A stretch of DNA of 64,000 nt from Micromonospora sp. WMMA1363 (lineage in GTDB: Bacteria > Actinomycetota > Actinomycetes > Mycobacteriales > Micromonosporaceae), in NCBI RefSeq assembly GCF_030345795.1, contig NZ_JAUALB010000001.1:1235001-1299000 (forward strand), given 5' to 3'. Shown here piece by piece: positions 8,778 to 17,032 of this stretch. Made by a program: the position numbers and the translations under genes. The notes beneath the pieces are model-generated. The model made no database searches and was not told the origin of the DNA. It saw only the letters and a list, made by a program, of their open reading frames with translations. How positions within the stretch are numbered: the first letter of the stretch is position 1; each line of letters starts with the position of its first letter.

Positions 8778-8840
8778 CCGCCGACGCCGTCGCGCTGCCC
8801 GTCCCGGCCGGGACGGGCAGCGCGACGGCGTCGGCGGTCA
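8775..8840. terminator. Perfect 66-bp palindrome, bidirectional terminator between convergent genes
   Basis: The two 33-base arms (8775-8807 and 8808-8840) are exact reverse complements with no unpaired loop. The first three bases are the TGA of the plus-strand gene and the last three are the reverse of the TGA of the minus-strand gene, so the palindrome exactly spans stop to stop. As RNA from either strand it would form a very stable GC-rich hairpin, fitting a shared intrinsic-type terminator without a U tract. Confidence 0.85.
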
Positions 8841-9305
8841 GGCGCGCGGCGACCGCAGCCGGCTCAGGGTGACGGCCGCCGCCAAACCGAAGGCCAGGTG
8901 CGGGATGAGGTCGGCGAGCCAGTCGGAGCGTCGCCAGCTGCGCGGGTCGGCGACGCCGAGCGCGGTCAACGTTCCGTCCGACATGGTCATCACCCCACCA
9001 CCGAGCAACCCGCTGGCCGTCGCCAGCGGCAACCGCCGGCCGTGGGTCAGCAGCGCGAACGCGACCCCGGCGGTGACACCGAGCCCGTAGCCGAACAGGG
9101 GCCCGAGACCCGACCGGCGGTTCGTCGCCTGATCCTCGGGCCCCAGGTCGACGTGCGCGAGGTCGGCCATTCGGCGGGCGCTTTCCTCCGGGGTGCTGCT
9201 GGCCGGTCGGGCCCGCAGCGTCATGTCCAGGTAGGTGACCGCGTTCAGGGCGGTGCTGCCGACCGCGCCGGCGATCGCCCCGTCGGCCAGGTCCGCCATC
9301 CTCAC
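8838..9305 (-). CDS. Conserved hypothetical membrane protein
   Basis: A 155-residue protein with an Ala/Gly-rich hydrophobic N-terminus (about residues 8-25), two clear central membrane segments (roughly 72-87 and 93-112) and a last one near 130-148. The segment between helices is polar and holds RARPASSTPEESARRM. It resembles small actinobacterial membrane proteins of unknown role. It overlaps the upstream gene (9302-9514) by four bases, so the two are probably co-transcribed and translationally coupled. Its stop codon is inside the 66-bp palindrome. Confidence 0.68.
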   Translation of the reverse strand: MRMADLADGAIAGAVGSTALNAVTYLDMTLRARPASSTPEESARRMADLAHVDLGPEDQATNRRSGLGPLFGYGLGVTAGVAFALLTHGRRLPLATASGLLGGGVMTMSDGTLTALGVADPRSWRRSDWLADLIPHLAFGLAAAVTLSRLRSPRA

Positions 9306-9514
9306 CTCGGGTCACCGGCTTCCCGTTCGCCCTTGGGACCGTAGATCCGCTCGCCGCGGACCACGCCGCGCTGACCCCGGTCCTGCTGCAGGATCCGGTT
9401 GGCGACGTCGTTCGCCTTGCGGTCCGGCACGTGTCGTCCGGAATCGTCGATCGCGTTCCGGATGCGGGCGCGCTGCTTGTCGTAGGCGTTGCTGCCCGGC
9501 CGTGGTCCTGCCAT
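9302..9514 (-). CDS. Small basic hypothetical protein
   Basis: A 70-residue hydrophilic protein, MAGPRPGSNAYDKQRARIRN and onward. It has many Arg/Lys/Asp residues and no membrane segment, and GGAGG lies just upstream of the ATG. The N-terminal half looks helical (KQRARIRNAIDD, RKANDVANRILQQD). I know similar short proteins from actinomycete genomes but cannot assign a role. It is the first gene of a two-gene unit with the downstream membrane protein. Confidence 0.62.
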   Translation of the reverse strand: MAGPRPGSNAYDKQRARIRNAIDDSGRHVPDRKANDVANRILQQDRGQRGVVRGERIYGPKGEREAGDPR

Positions 9515-9596
9515 CGCTGCCTCCTCCGGTCGTCCTCGCCGTTGCGTGCCGGGCTCGGTCTACCCGTCGACGCGGCGGCCAACCCTGCCGAGGTGG

Positions 9597-10478
9597 TCAG
9601 CGTGGCGCGCGGACCACCGCCACCGGACAGTCGGCGTGATGCAGCACGGACTGGCTGACCGAGCCGAGCAGCAGCCCGGTGAACTCGCCCCGCCCCTGCC
9701 CGCCGACCACCATCAACTGGGCCCGCCGGGACGCCTCGGTGAGCAGCCGGGCGGGCCGGCCCCGGATGGTCTCTCGGCGGAGCGGTACGTCCGGCCACCG
9801 CTCGGCGATTCCGGCGAGTGACTCGGCGAGCACCCGCCGCTCCTCGTGGCGCAGTTGCTCCTCGTCGTAGACGAGGGGCAACATGTCGCCGGGACCGCCG
9901 GAGACCGGGTACCGGTAGGTGTGCAGTGCCATCAGCTCGGCGTCGCGCAGCGACGCCTCCGCCACCGCGAACTCCACCGCCAGCCGGGACACCTCGGACC
10001 CGTCGACGCCCACCACCACCGGCCCGTCGGTACGGTCGGCACCCCGGGCGACCAACACCGGGCAGTCGGCGTAGGTGGCGACCTGGACCGCGACGGAGCC
10101 GACCACCAGGCTGGTGAACCCGCCGAGCCCCCGGTCACCCAGAACGATCATCACGGCGGTCGGCGACTCGCCGAGCAGGACCGCGGCGGCCTCCCCGTCG
10201 ATGATCCCGCCGGTGACGCGCAGCCCCGGCGCGGTCGCCTCGGCCTCGGTGACCGCGGCGGCGACCAGCTGCTCGGCCTGCTGACGCAGGCCCGCGCCGG
10301 GTGGGCCGCCGGCGGGCGTCTCCAGCGGTACGCGCAGCAACGGCCAGATGAACCCGTGGACGACGCGCAACGGTCGGTTCCGGCGGTACGCCTCGACGGC
10401 CGCGAGGCGTACCGCCCGCAGCGCCGGCTCGGACCCGTCCACGCCGACCACCACCGCCGCACCGTTGGCCGAGTTCAC
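9597..10478 (-). CDS. Universal stress protein with two UspA domains
   Basis: A 293-residue tandem UspA protein. Domain 1 (about residues 8-145) begins VVVGVDGSEPALRAV and has an ATP-loop motif GDRGLGGFTSLVVGS. Domain 2 (about 152-292) begins VVVGVDGSEVSRLAV and has GGQGRGEFTGLLLGS. Both keep the G-x2-G-x8/9-G-S/T nucleotide-binding signature, so both sites can probably bind ATP. Proteins of this kind act in the cytoplasm in dormancy and stress responses. The gene is single, and its upstream region carries a large inverted repeat (10539-10605) that could affect its expression. Confidence 0.92.
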   Translation of the reverse strand: MNSANGAAVVVGVDGSEPALRAVRLAAVEAYRRNRPLRVVHGFIWPLLRVPLETPAGGPPGAGLRQQAEQLVAAAVTEAEATAPGLRVTGGIIDGEAAAVLLGESPTAVMIVLGDRGLGGFTSLVVGSVAVQVATYADCPVLVARGADRTDGPVVVGVDGSEVSRLAVEFAVAEASLRDAELMALHTYRYPVSGGPGDMLPLVYDEEQLRHEERRVLAESLAGIAERWPDVPLRRETIRGRPARLLTEASRRAQLMVVGGQGRGEFTGLLLGSVSQSVLHHADCPVAVVRAPR

Positions 10479-10981
10479 CGTTCACCCCCGCGGCCAGTAT
10501 CCCGGTCACCGTACGGTCGCGGGGCGGTACCGCCCGAACCAGGTCGTGGGCACGTCGACCACGGGGGGAGGGGCACCGTCGCGGGTCGACGTGCCCACGA
10601 CCTGGCACTGTGCGCGAGCCGCCCGACGCGTCGGTGGAGCGACCGGACCGGCGTCGTGGACGGTGGCGCCCCGGCGTGGGTGGGGCGCTCGCCGGTCCGG
10701 CTAGCGTCCTAGGACGCCGTACGCGACGTGACGCCGCCCACAGACAACCGACAACGCACCCCACGGCCGACACACGCATCCGAGACGGTGTCGAACGGAC
10801 GGATATAGTGGCAGCGCAACTCGACCGGCCTGTGATCACCTACGATCACGGGCCGCGCCGAAAGTCAGCCCCGGAACCGGGGCCGCAGGGGAGCCGGGGT
10901 CAGCCGGCCCGACAGTGCGTACGACCCTCGGTACCGTCCGGTCTCGGTCGGGTCGCCGGAGCGCGTCGCGGAGGAGGTTCG
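10479..10981. other. Gene-free stretch between usp and pgsA
   Basis: About 500 bases with no convincing reading frame between two divergent genes. It contains the 22-bp inverted repeat at 10539-10605. Further right is a less GC-rich segment around 10795-10855 (GGATATAGTGGCAGCGCAAC), where a promoter for the pgsA operon could lie. I could not define clear -35 and -10 boxes. Confidence 0.5.
10539..10605. repeat. 22-bp perfect inverted repeat with 23-base loop
   Basis: Arms 10539-10560 and 10584-10605 are exact reverse complements (CCAGGTCGTGGGCACGTCGA and two further bases). The loop holds GGGGGGAGGGG. It lies 60 to 127 bases upstream of the usp start, in a divergent intergenic region, so it is not a normal convergent terminator. 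It could be a structured 5' leader, a terminator of an unannotated small RNA, or a protein-binding palindrome. Confidence 0.8.
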
Positions 10982-11593
10982 GTGTCGCGTCGGCCGGCTC
11001 GGGCAGGGCACCCGCGAATCCCCGGCTACCTGGGCGACCAGGTCCTCACCCTGCCGAACCTGATCAGCTTCGTCCGGTTGCTCGGTGTTCCGCTGTTCCT
11101 GTACCTGCTGCTGGTGGCACGCGCCGACGTGGCCGCGATCGTGGTGCTGGCGATCGGCGGCACCACTGACTGGGTGGACGGTTGGGTCGCCCGGCGGCTG
11201 GGCCAGGTGAGCCGCGTGGGCGAGCTGCTGGACCCTCTCGTGGACCGGCTCTACATCCTGGCCACCCTGGTGGCGTTCACCGCCCGCGAGGTGGTCATGT
11301 GGCAGTTCACGGTGGCGCTGGTGGCACGGGAGCTGCTTCTGGTGGGGTCCCTCGCCGTGCTACGGCGCCACGGGTACGGGCCGCCACCGGTGCACTACGT
11401 CGGCAAGACCGCCACCTTCCTGCTGTTGGCCGCGTTCCCGATCCTGCTGCTCTCGACGGCGGTGCCCGTCACGGCAACGGTCGCCGGCGCGATCGGGTGG
11501 GGCCTCGCGTGGTGGGGCCTGGCACTGTATTGGGTGGCCGGCGGCATGTACGTGGTGCAGGCTGGCCGCCTGGTCCGTGAGGTGGGGCGATGA
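10982..11593 (+). CDS. pgsA: CDP-alcohol phosphatidyltransferase (PgsA-like)
   Basis: A membrane enzyme of 203 residues that transfers a phosphatidyl group from CDP-diacylglycerol to an alcohol. The family motif D-x2-D-G-x2-A-R-x8-G-x3-D-x3-D is complete: TDWVDGWVARRLGQVSRVG and then ELLDPLVDR, at about residues 60-87. Several hydrophobic helices follow. The order relative to the next eight genes matches mycobacterial Rv1822 (pgsA2), so phosphatidylglycerophosphate synthase is a likely role, although the acceptor alcohol cannot be read from sequence. GTG 10982 follows a GGAGG at about 10972; upstream in-frame codons are not coding-like. It overlaps the next gene by four bases. Confidence 0.88.
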   Translation: MSRRPARAGHPRIPGYLGDQVLTLPNLISFVRLLGVPLFLYLLLVARADVAAIVVLAIGGTTDWVDGWVARRLGQVSRVGELLDPLVDRLYILATLVAFTAREVVMWQFTVALVARELLLVGSLAVLRRHGYGPPPVHYVGKTATFLLLAAFPILLLSTAVPVTATVAGAIGWGLAWWGLALYWVAGGMYVVQAGRLVREVGR

Positions 11594-12522
11594 CCAGCAC
11601 GCCGACGGAGGACGCGGAGCGCAAGGCACGGGTTTACGCCCCGGATTTCCTGACGGAGCTGTTCCGTAACCCGCTCGATCCGGGATACGCGGACGCGGCG
11701 GCTCGCCGGCGGGTGACACCGCCGGCGAGGTGGTGGCAGTGGTCGACCCGGTCGGTGAGTTTCGTCGTCCTGGTGCTGCTGGGTTTCCTGTTCGCGGTCG
11801 CGTACCGGCAGACGGTGGCCGAGGCGCCGGGACGCAGCCAGGCGCGGCAGGGCCTGGTCGAGCAGATCAAGCAGCGTGAGAGCGAGACGGACCGGCTGTC
11901 GGAGCGGGCCGAAGACCTGCGGGCGGAGGTGGCCCGGCAGCGGGCCGCCGCGCTGGGCGACTCGGCGGCCGCCCGGCTGCGGACGTTGGAGGCGGGGACC
12001 GGACTGGGCCGGGTGAGCGGTGACGGCGTGGTGGTGCGGCTGGCTGACGCGCCGCCGGACGAGGACCCGGTTACCGGTGCGAACGTGACGTCGGGGCAGA
12101 TTCTCTATGTCGATCTGCAGTGGGTTACAAACGACCTGTGGGCGGCAGGCGCCGAGGCTATCGCGATCAACGGGCAGCGGTTGACGGCGACATCGACGAT
12201 CCGGTCGGCGGGACAGGCAATCTTGGTGGACTTCCGACCGGTGACAGCGCCGTATGAGGTCTCGGCGATCGGCCCGGACGAGATGCGGGAGCGGTACGAG
12301 CGCAGCCGCAGCGCGTCGGCGATGCGGGCGGTGGCCGCGGACGAAGGGACCTCGTTCGGGGTGCGGGAGGCCGAGGACCTCACCCTGCCGGCAGCTCCGG
12401 AGCCGCGACTACGCTACGCCCAGCCGCCGGCCAGCCCGACGCCGACGCCGTCGGGTCGGTCGGCCAGTCCCGGGGCGTCCGGTTCTTCGGCGCCTACCAC
12501 TGCCTCCGGAGGTAATCGATGA
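11590..12522 (+). CDS. DUF881 family membrane-anchored protein
   Basis: A 310-residue protein with a cytoplasmic N-terminus of about 55 residues, one membrane helix (SVSFVVLVLLGFLFAVAY, about 56-73), a coiled-coil stretch (about 85-125) and a DUF881 domain (about 130-250) with TSGQILYVDLQWVTNDLW. The C-terminal tail is rich in Pro/Ser/Thr. The domain probably faces outward. DUF881 proteins occur beside division and wall genes in Gram-positive bacteria (ylxW type) but their function is not established. The ATG overlaps the pgsA stop (ATGA) and the stop overlaps the next gene, so it is inside a tight operon. Confidence 0.88.
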   Translation: MTSTPTEDAERKARVYAPDFLTELFRNPLDPGYADAAARRRVTPPARWWQWSTRSVSFVVLVLLGFLFAVAYRQTVAEAPGRSQARQGLVEQIKQRESETDRLSERAEDLRAEVARQRAAALGDSAAARLRTLEAGTGLGRVSGDGVVVRLADAPPDEDPVTGANVTSGQILYVDLQWVTNDLWAAGAEAIAINGQRLTATSTIRSAGQAILVDFRPVTAPYEVSAIGPDEMRERYERSRSASAMRAVAADEGTSFGVREAEDLTLPAAPEPRLRYAQPPASPTPTPSGRSASPGASGSSAPTTASGGNR

Positions 12523-12851
12523 TCGCGGTGTTGGCGTTGCTCGCAGGCGTGGGGCTCGGGTTGTGGCTCGACCCGACGGTGCCGGCGGCGTTGCAGCCGT
12601 ACCTGCCGATCGCGGTGGTGGCGGCGTTGGACGCGGTGTTCGGCGGGGTGCGGGCGAAGCTGGACCGGATCTTCGACGACAAGCAGTTCGTGGTGTCGTT
12701 CATCTCGAACGTGCTGGTGGCCGCCCTGATCGTGTATCTGGGGGACCAGTTGGGCGTGGGGAGCCAGTTGTCGACGGGTGTGGTGGTCGTGCTGGGGGTG
12801 CGGATCTTCGGGAACGTGGCGGCGATCCGTCGGCACCTGTTCCGGGCGTAG
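12519..12851 (+). CDS. sbp: Small basic protein (DUF1290)
   Basis: A 110-residue membrane protein of the small-basic-protein family. Hydrophobic segments lie at about residues 1-16, 25-42 and 60-76, with the conserved FGGVRAKLDRIFDDKQFVVS between the second and third helices. It stands between two DUF881 genes, as in mycobacteria (Rv1823-Rv1825 region) and streptomycetes. The function is unknown, although in many Firmicutes the same family lies near ftsA/ftsZ. It overlaps the upstream DUF881 gene by four bases (ATGA) and is followed after 10 bases by the second one. Confidence 0.9.
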   Translation: MIAVLALLAGVGLGLWLDPTVPAALQPYLPIAVVAALDAVFGGVRAKLDRIFDDKQFVVSFISNVLVAALIVYLGDQLGVGSQLSTGVVVVLGVRIFGNVAAIRRHLFRA

Positions 12852-12861
12852 GTTCGTGGCG

Positions 12862-13794
12862 ATGAGTAGTGACGAGCACACCGAGACCGGCACCGGTTGG
12901 CCGCAGCCGGTGGAGCCCGGTCGTCCGTCCGGTCCCGTGGCGGATCCGGACCCGCGGCCGGACGCACCGGATCCGGACGAGTTGAGCCCGCCGGCGACGG
13001 ATTCTCCGGCGCCCCACTCGGTGGAGCCGGCGGGGCCTCCGGCGCCGGCGGATGGATCCGGGTCGGCTGAGGCTCCGGTGGTGTCGGGCGGGCGGTGGCG
13101 GGTCAGTTCGGCCACGATGATGATCGCGGTGTTGCTGGGGTTGCTGGGGTTCACCCTGGTGGAGCAGCTGAGAACGACGTCGGTGGATCCGACGACGTCG
13201 GCGGCGCGCCAGGAGGACCTGGTGCGGATCCTGTACGACCTGAACGCGCGGGAGGATCGGCTGCGCCAGGACATCGCGACGTTGGAGGACAGCCAGCGCC
13301 AGCTGCGCTCCGGTCAGATGGGTCTGCAGGCGGCCCTGGAGGAGGCGACCCGGCGGGCGGACGAGCTGGAGATCCTCGCGGGGACGCTGCCGGCGACCGG
13401 GCCTGGGCTGTCGGTGCGGTTCGAGGCCGGTGGTGGCAAGCCGATCTCGGCGACGCGGGTGCTGGACGCGGTGCAGGAGTTGCGGGGCGCGGGCGCGGAG
13501 GCGATGCAGATCTCCGGTGGTGACCGGGCGACGGTGCGAATCATCGCGTCGACGTTCTTCCTGGACGGGGAGAACGGGTCGTTGATCGTGGACGGACGTC
13601 GGTTGACGGGTCCGTACACCATCACGGTGATCGGGGATCCGGCGACCATGCGTACGGCGTTGAACATTCCGGGCGGGGTGGTGGCGACGGTCGTGGGTGA
13701 CGACGGTACGGTGATCGTCAAGGATCGTGGGGTCGCCGAGGTGTCGGCGCTGCACGCGCCGATCAAGCTGGAACACGCCCGTCCGGTCTCGTGA
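12862..13794 (+). CDS. Second DUF881 family membrane-anchored protein
   Basis: A 310-residue paralogue of the gene at 11590. The N-terminal 75 residues are very rich in Pro/Asp/Glu/Gly and probably disordered. One membrane helix follows (ATMMIAVLLGLLGFTLVEQL, about 82-101), then a coiled coil (about 115-165) and the DUF881 domain (about 170-290), with TRVLDAVQELRGAGAEAMQI. ATG 12862 was chosen because it follows the small-basic-protein gene directly. The duplication around the small basic gene is the conserved arrangement in actinobacteria; the two proteins may form one envelope complex. Confidence 0.88.
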   Translation: MSSDEHTETGTGWPQPVEPGRPSGPVADPDPRPDAPDPDELSPPATDSPAPHSVEPAGPPAPADGSGSAEAPVVSGGRWRVSSATMMIAVLLGLLGFTLVEQLRTTSVDPTTSAARQEDLVRILYDLNAREDRLRQDIATLEDSQRQLRSGQMGLQAALEEATRRADELEILAGTLPATGPGLSVRFEAGGGKPISATRVLDAVQELRGAGAEAMQISGGDRATVRIIASTFFLDGENGSLIVDGRRLTGPYTITVIGDPATMRTALNIPGGVVATVVGDDGTVIVKDRGVAEVSALHAPIKLEHARPVS

Positions 13795-13856
13795 CCGGCG
13801 CGGCCGCGCCGGTGTCCTTCGGGGCCGGTGCGTCGATGGGATGAAGGACGCGTCTG

Positions 13857-14237
13857 GTGATTCCTGAGGATCTGCGGTATACCGCCGAGCACGAGTGGGT
13901 GGCGGGTGGTGGCGACGGCGCTGTCCGGGTCGGCATCACGCACTTCGCGCAGGACGCGCTGGGTGACATCGTGTACGTCCAGTTGCCCGAGGCGGGCGCG
14001 GTGGTGGCGGCTGGTGAGTCGTTCGGTGAGATCGAGTCGACGAAGAGTGTGTCGGAGATCTACGCCCCGGTCGGTGGGACGGTGTCGGCGCGCAACGAGG
14101 CGCTCGGCGACACTCCTGAGGTGATCAATACTGACCCGTATGGTGCGGGTTGGTTGCTGGAGATCGCCCCGGACGATCCGGCTGCGGTGGACGCGCTGCT
14201 GTCGGCGGGTGCGTACCGCGAGCTCACGGAGAGCTGA
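13857..14237 (+). CDS. gcvH: Glycine cleavage system H protein
   Basis: GcvH, 126 residues, is the lipoyl carrier that shuttles the aminomethyl group between GcvP, GcvT and lipoamide dehydrogenase. The lipoylated lysine is Lys63 in FGEIESTKSVSEIYAP. The protein has the usual length and complete N- and C-terminal blocks (YTAEHEWV, GWLLEI). The start is GTG 13857 with AAGGACG upstream. gcvP lies 8.8 kb downstream on the same strand under a glycine riboswitch. gcvT is not in the window. Confidence 0.96.
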   Translation: MIPEDLRYTAEHEWVAGGGDGAVRVGITHFAQDALGDIVYVQLPEAGAVVAAGESFGEIESTKSVSEIYAPVGGTVSARNEALGDTPEVINTDPYGAGWLLEIAPDDPAAVDALLSAGAYRELTES

Positions 14238-14451
14238 GCGTGCCCATTGCCGGTCGGCGGTTGGATCCGCGCGTCCGGTTGCCCTGCTTTTCGGCGCTGG
14301 CTAGGCTCGCCCAGTCGACCGAGAATCCGATAGTTGAGCGTTGCGGAATTGCCTTCCCTGGCACGGGGAGCCAGCCGCCGGGTGAGAAATGGCCCGGCGG
14401 CCAGACCCGCCACTACCGTGCGCCGACCGAACAGATCCGTGAGGTGGTCCC

Positions 14452-14901
14452 ATGACTCGCCCAGACGACGAGTTTCCCCCACTCGACGTCACTTCGACGC
14501 TCAATCTCGGTTCGCTCGACGAGGTTCTGGAGGGTCCGGACACCGATGTGGTGCCGAGCAGGATGTCCGGTTCGTTGCCGCCGGGGATGGCGCTGCTGGT
14601 GGTCCGGCGGGGTCCGAACGCGGGTGCCCGGTTCCTGTTGGACCACGATGTGACGACGAGCGGCCGGCATCCGGACAGCGACATCTTCCTTGACGATGTG
14701 ACGGTGTCGCGGCGGCACGCCGAGTTCCATCGGGATGGTGGAACGTTCACGGTGCGAGACGTGGGGAGCCTGAACGGCACCTACGTGAACCGGGAGCGGG
14801 TCGAGGCGGCCACGTTGAGTAACGGCGATGAGGTGCAGATCGGCAAGTTCCGGGTGGTGTTCATTGCCGGCCCGCGTCCGGTGGAGGCCGGCCGGGGGTG
14901 A
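14452..14901 (+). CDS. garA: FHA-domain signalling protein, GarA/OdhI type
   Basis: A 149-residue protein with one forkhead-associated domain (about residues 48-140). The phosphothreonine pocket is visible as TTSGRHPDSDIFLDDVTVSR and RRHAEF, followed by GSLNGTYVN. The N-terminus carries a threonine motif, LDVTSTLNLGSL (Thr14, Thr16), like the one in GarA that Ser/Thr kinases phosphorylate. In mycobacteria and corynebacteria these proteins switch 2-oxoglutarate dehydrogenase and glutamate metabolism. The same synteny (gcvH before, MerR after) supports the GarA assignment. The stop overlaps the next start by four bases. Confidence 0.9.
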   Translation: MTRPDDEFPPLDVTSTLNLGSLDEVLEGPDTDVVPSRMSGSLPPGMALLVVRRGPNAGARFLLDHDVTTSGRHPDSDIFLDDVTVSRRHAEFHRDGGTFTVRDVGSLNGTYVNRERVEAATLSNGDEVQIGKFRVVFIAGPRPVEAGRG

Positions 14902-15647
14902 ACGAGCCTGCGGCCTCCGCCGCGCCGGGGTCGGCCCGTGCCCAGCCGTTGATGAGCATCGGCGAGGTGTTGGCCCAGTTGCGGGTGGACTTCCCGGACA
15001 CGACGTTGTCGAAGCTGCGGTTCCTCGAGGCTGAGGGTCTGGTGGAGCCGCAGCGGACGGCTGCGGGGTATCGGAAGTACAGCTGGGACGATATGGCGCG
15101 GTTGCGGTTTGTGTTGACCGCGCAGCGGGACCAGTATCTGCCGTTGCGGGTCATCCGTGAGCAGTTGGCGGATGGGGACGTGCTGGGTGAGGCGCCGGGG
15201 CGGTCGCGGCCGACGTTGGTGGCGGTGGGTCCCGGTGGTGAGGTGCCGGGGCGGGAGGCGGAGGCCGAGTCGTCGGAGTTGCGGCTGGGCCGGGCCGATC
15301 TTGTGGCGCGTAGCGGGGTGGACGAGTCGACGTTGGCGGAGTTGGAGCGGCTCGGTGTGGTGGTGTCGGATCCGCCGGGCTGGTACGACAGCGATGCGCT
15401 GACCATCGCGCGGGCGGTGGCGGGTCTGGCGGCGTACGGGTTCCAGCCGCGGCATCTGCGGGGGTACCGGTCGGCGGCGGATCGTGAGGTGGGTTTGTTC
15501 GCGCAGTTGGTGGCGCCGTTGGCGCGGCAGAATGATCCGGCCGCGCGGGCGCGGGCGGCGGAGATGGCGCGGGAGTTGGTGGCGTTGTCGCAGCAGTTGC
15601 ACGCGGCGTTGGTGCGGGTGGGGTTGCGGTCGACGTTGGGCCGCTGA
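14898..15647 (+). CDS. ftsR: MerR-family regulator, FtsR type
   Basis: A 249-residue regulator with an N-terminal MerR helix-turn-helix (about residues 18-85): SIGEVLAQLRVDFPDTTLSK, LRFLEAEGLVEPQRT and YRKYSWDD. A second, C-terminal domain (about 130-245) is characteristic of the Rv1828/FtsR group. In Corynebacterium the orthologous FtsR activates ftsZ transcription. The GTG start overlaps the FHA gene stop by four bases, so the two are probably co-translated. No cysteine metal site typical of MerR metal sensors is seen. The assignment rests on domain layout and the garA neighbour. Confidence 0.87.
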   Translation: MNEPAASAAPGSARAQPLMSIGEVLAQLRVDFPDTTLSKLRFLEAEGLVEPQRTAAGYRKYSWDDMARLRFVLTAQRDQYLPLRVIREQLADGDVLGEAPGRSRPTLVAVGPGGEVPGREAEAESSELRLGRADLVARSGVDESTLAELERLGVVVSDPPGWYDSDALTIARAVAGLAAYGFQPRHLRGYRSAADREVGLFAQLVAPLARQNDPAARARAAEMARELVALSQQLHAALVRVGLRSTLGR

Positions 15648-15820
15648 TCGGGTCTGTGCGAAAGATCTGGTCGGGGAAGCGTGCCGTAGGCTTGCCGGGG
15701 TAAGCCCTCTCTGGCGCGGGGCGCGGCGCTCGCGAGCGTGTGGGACGGCCGTGTCGCGGTCCGTGTACCGTGCAGGGAGGGTTGCGGTGCGGCGTAGGTG
15801 ACAACGACACGGAGGCGGCG

Positions 15821-16285
15821 GTGCGCGAGCTGAGCGTGGTCGGGGTTCGGGTGGAGCTGCCGAGCAACCAGCCGATCGTCCTGCTCAGGGAGGTCGAGGG
15901 GGACCGCTATCTGCCGATCTGGATCGGCGCGGTCGAGGCGACGGCGATCGCCTACGAGCAGCAGGGGGTCAAGCCGGCGCGTCCGTTGACGCACGATCTT
16001 CTGCGGGATGTGTTGGCGGCGTTGCAGGCGCCGTTGCAGGCGGTGGAGATCACCGAACTGAAGGAGAACGTGTTCTACGCCGACCTGTTGATCGGGGACG
16101 GTGTGCGGGTGTCGGCGCGGCCGAGTGATTCCATTGCGTTGGCGTTGCGGGTGGGGGCGCCCATTCGTTGTGCCGAGGAGGTCCTCAGTGAGGCCGGGAT
16201 TGTGATTCCGGACGAGCAGGAGGACGAGGTGGAGAAGTTCCGCGAGTTCTTGGATCAGGTGCGCCCGGAGGATTTCGCCGGCTGA
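15821..16285 (+). CDS. Bifunctional nuclease family protein (DUF151)
   Basis: A 154-residue protein of the DUF151/BFN family, MRELSVVGVRVELPSNQPIV and onward. Conserved blocks are LPIWIGAVEATAIA (about residues 31-44), KENVFYADLLI (about 84-94) and SARPSDSIALALR (about 104-116). The family includes plant nucleases; the bacterial role is undefined. It corresponds in position to mycobacterial Rv1829. GTG 15821 was selected since codons before it run into a poorly coding segment. The 173-base gap after ftsR suggests its own promoter. Confidence 0.9.
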   Translation: MRELSVVGVRVELPSNQPIVLLREVEGDRYLPIWIGAVEATAIAYEQQGVKPARPLTHDLLRDVLAALQAPLQAVEITELKENVFYADLLIGDGVRVSARPSDSIALALRVGAPIRCAEEVLSEAGIVIPDEQEDEVEKFREFLDQVRPEDFAG

Positions 16286-16456
16286 CCGCCGGGCCGGTTC
16301 CGTCACGGTGAGTGATGATGGGTTCGGTGTGTGGTGCGCCCGGCGTGTCGGGCTGTTGTTCCGTGGTAGCCGTCCGATGCGGCGTTAGGGTTTGCGTATC
16401 GAGGGGTGCGCGTCCCGGAATCGACGTGTCACCGCACGGGCGGGGAGGTTGTCCGG

Positions 16457-17032
16457 ATGCAGGAGCCGCGGGATCCCGATTCGGGTACGGAGCAGGGCAC
16501 GTCGCTGTCGGCGACGGACGGTGACGGCGCGGTGGGCTACCGCGGTGTGACGGCGTGCCACGCGGTGGGCATCAGTTACCGGCAGTTGGACTACTGGGCG
16601 CGGACGGGTCTGGTGGTGCCGAGTGTGCGGGACGCGTCGGGTTCGGGGACGCAACGGTTGTACTCGTTCCGGGACTTGGTGGTGCTCAAGGTGGTGAAGC
16701 GGCTGTTGGACGCCGGGGTGTCGTTGCAGAACATCCGGAAGGCGATCGAGGCGCTGCGGTCGCGGGGGGTGGCGGACCTGGCGGGCATCACGTTGATCTC
16801 CGACGGGACGACGGTGTACGAGTGCCGGTCTCCGGAGGAGGTGGTCGACCTGTTGCAGGGTGGCCAAGGGGTGTTCGGCATCGCGATCGGCGGGGCGTTC
16901 AAGGAGATTCAGGGTTCGCTGTCGCATCTGCCGGCGGAGCCGGCGGGTGTCGCACCGGCGGCTGCCGAGCCGGCTGCGGATGTGGTGGGTGACGAGTTGG
17001 CGGCGCGTCGGGCGCGTCGACGGGCGGGTTGA
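16457..17032 (+). CDS. MerR-family regulator, Rv1830 type
   Basis: A 191-residue MerR regulator. The winged helix spans about residues 28-100: GYRGVTACHAVGISYRQLDY, WARTGLVVPSVRDASGSGTQ and RLYSFRDLVVLKVVKRLLD. The C-terminal half lacks metal-binding cysteines and contains LISDGTTVYECRSPEEVVDL, typical of the Rv1830 group next to DUF151 nucleases. The C-terminus is Ala/Glu/Arg rich. Position and sequence agree with the last gene of the conserved garA cluster. The start is ATG 16457 with GGGGAGG upstream. Confidence 0.88.
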   Translation: MQEPRDPDSGTEQGTSLSATDGDGAVGYRGVTACHAVGISYRQLDYWARTGLVVPSVRDASGSGTQRLYSFRDLVVLKVVKRLLDAGVSLQNIRKAIEALRSRGVADLAGITLISDGTTVYECRSPEEVVDLLQGGQGVFGIAIGGAFKEIQGSLSHLPAEPAGVAPAAAEPAADVVGDELAARRARRRAG

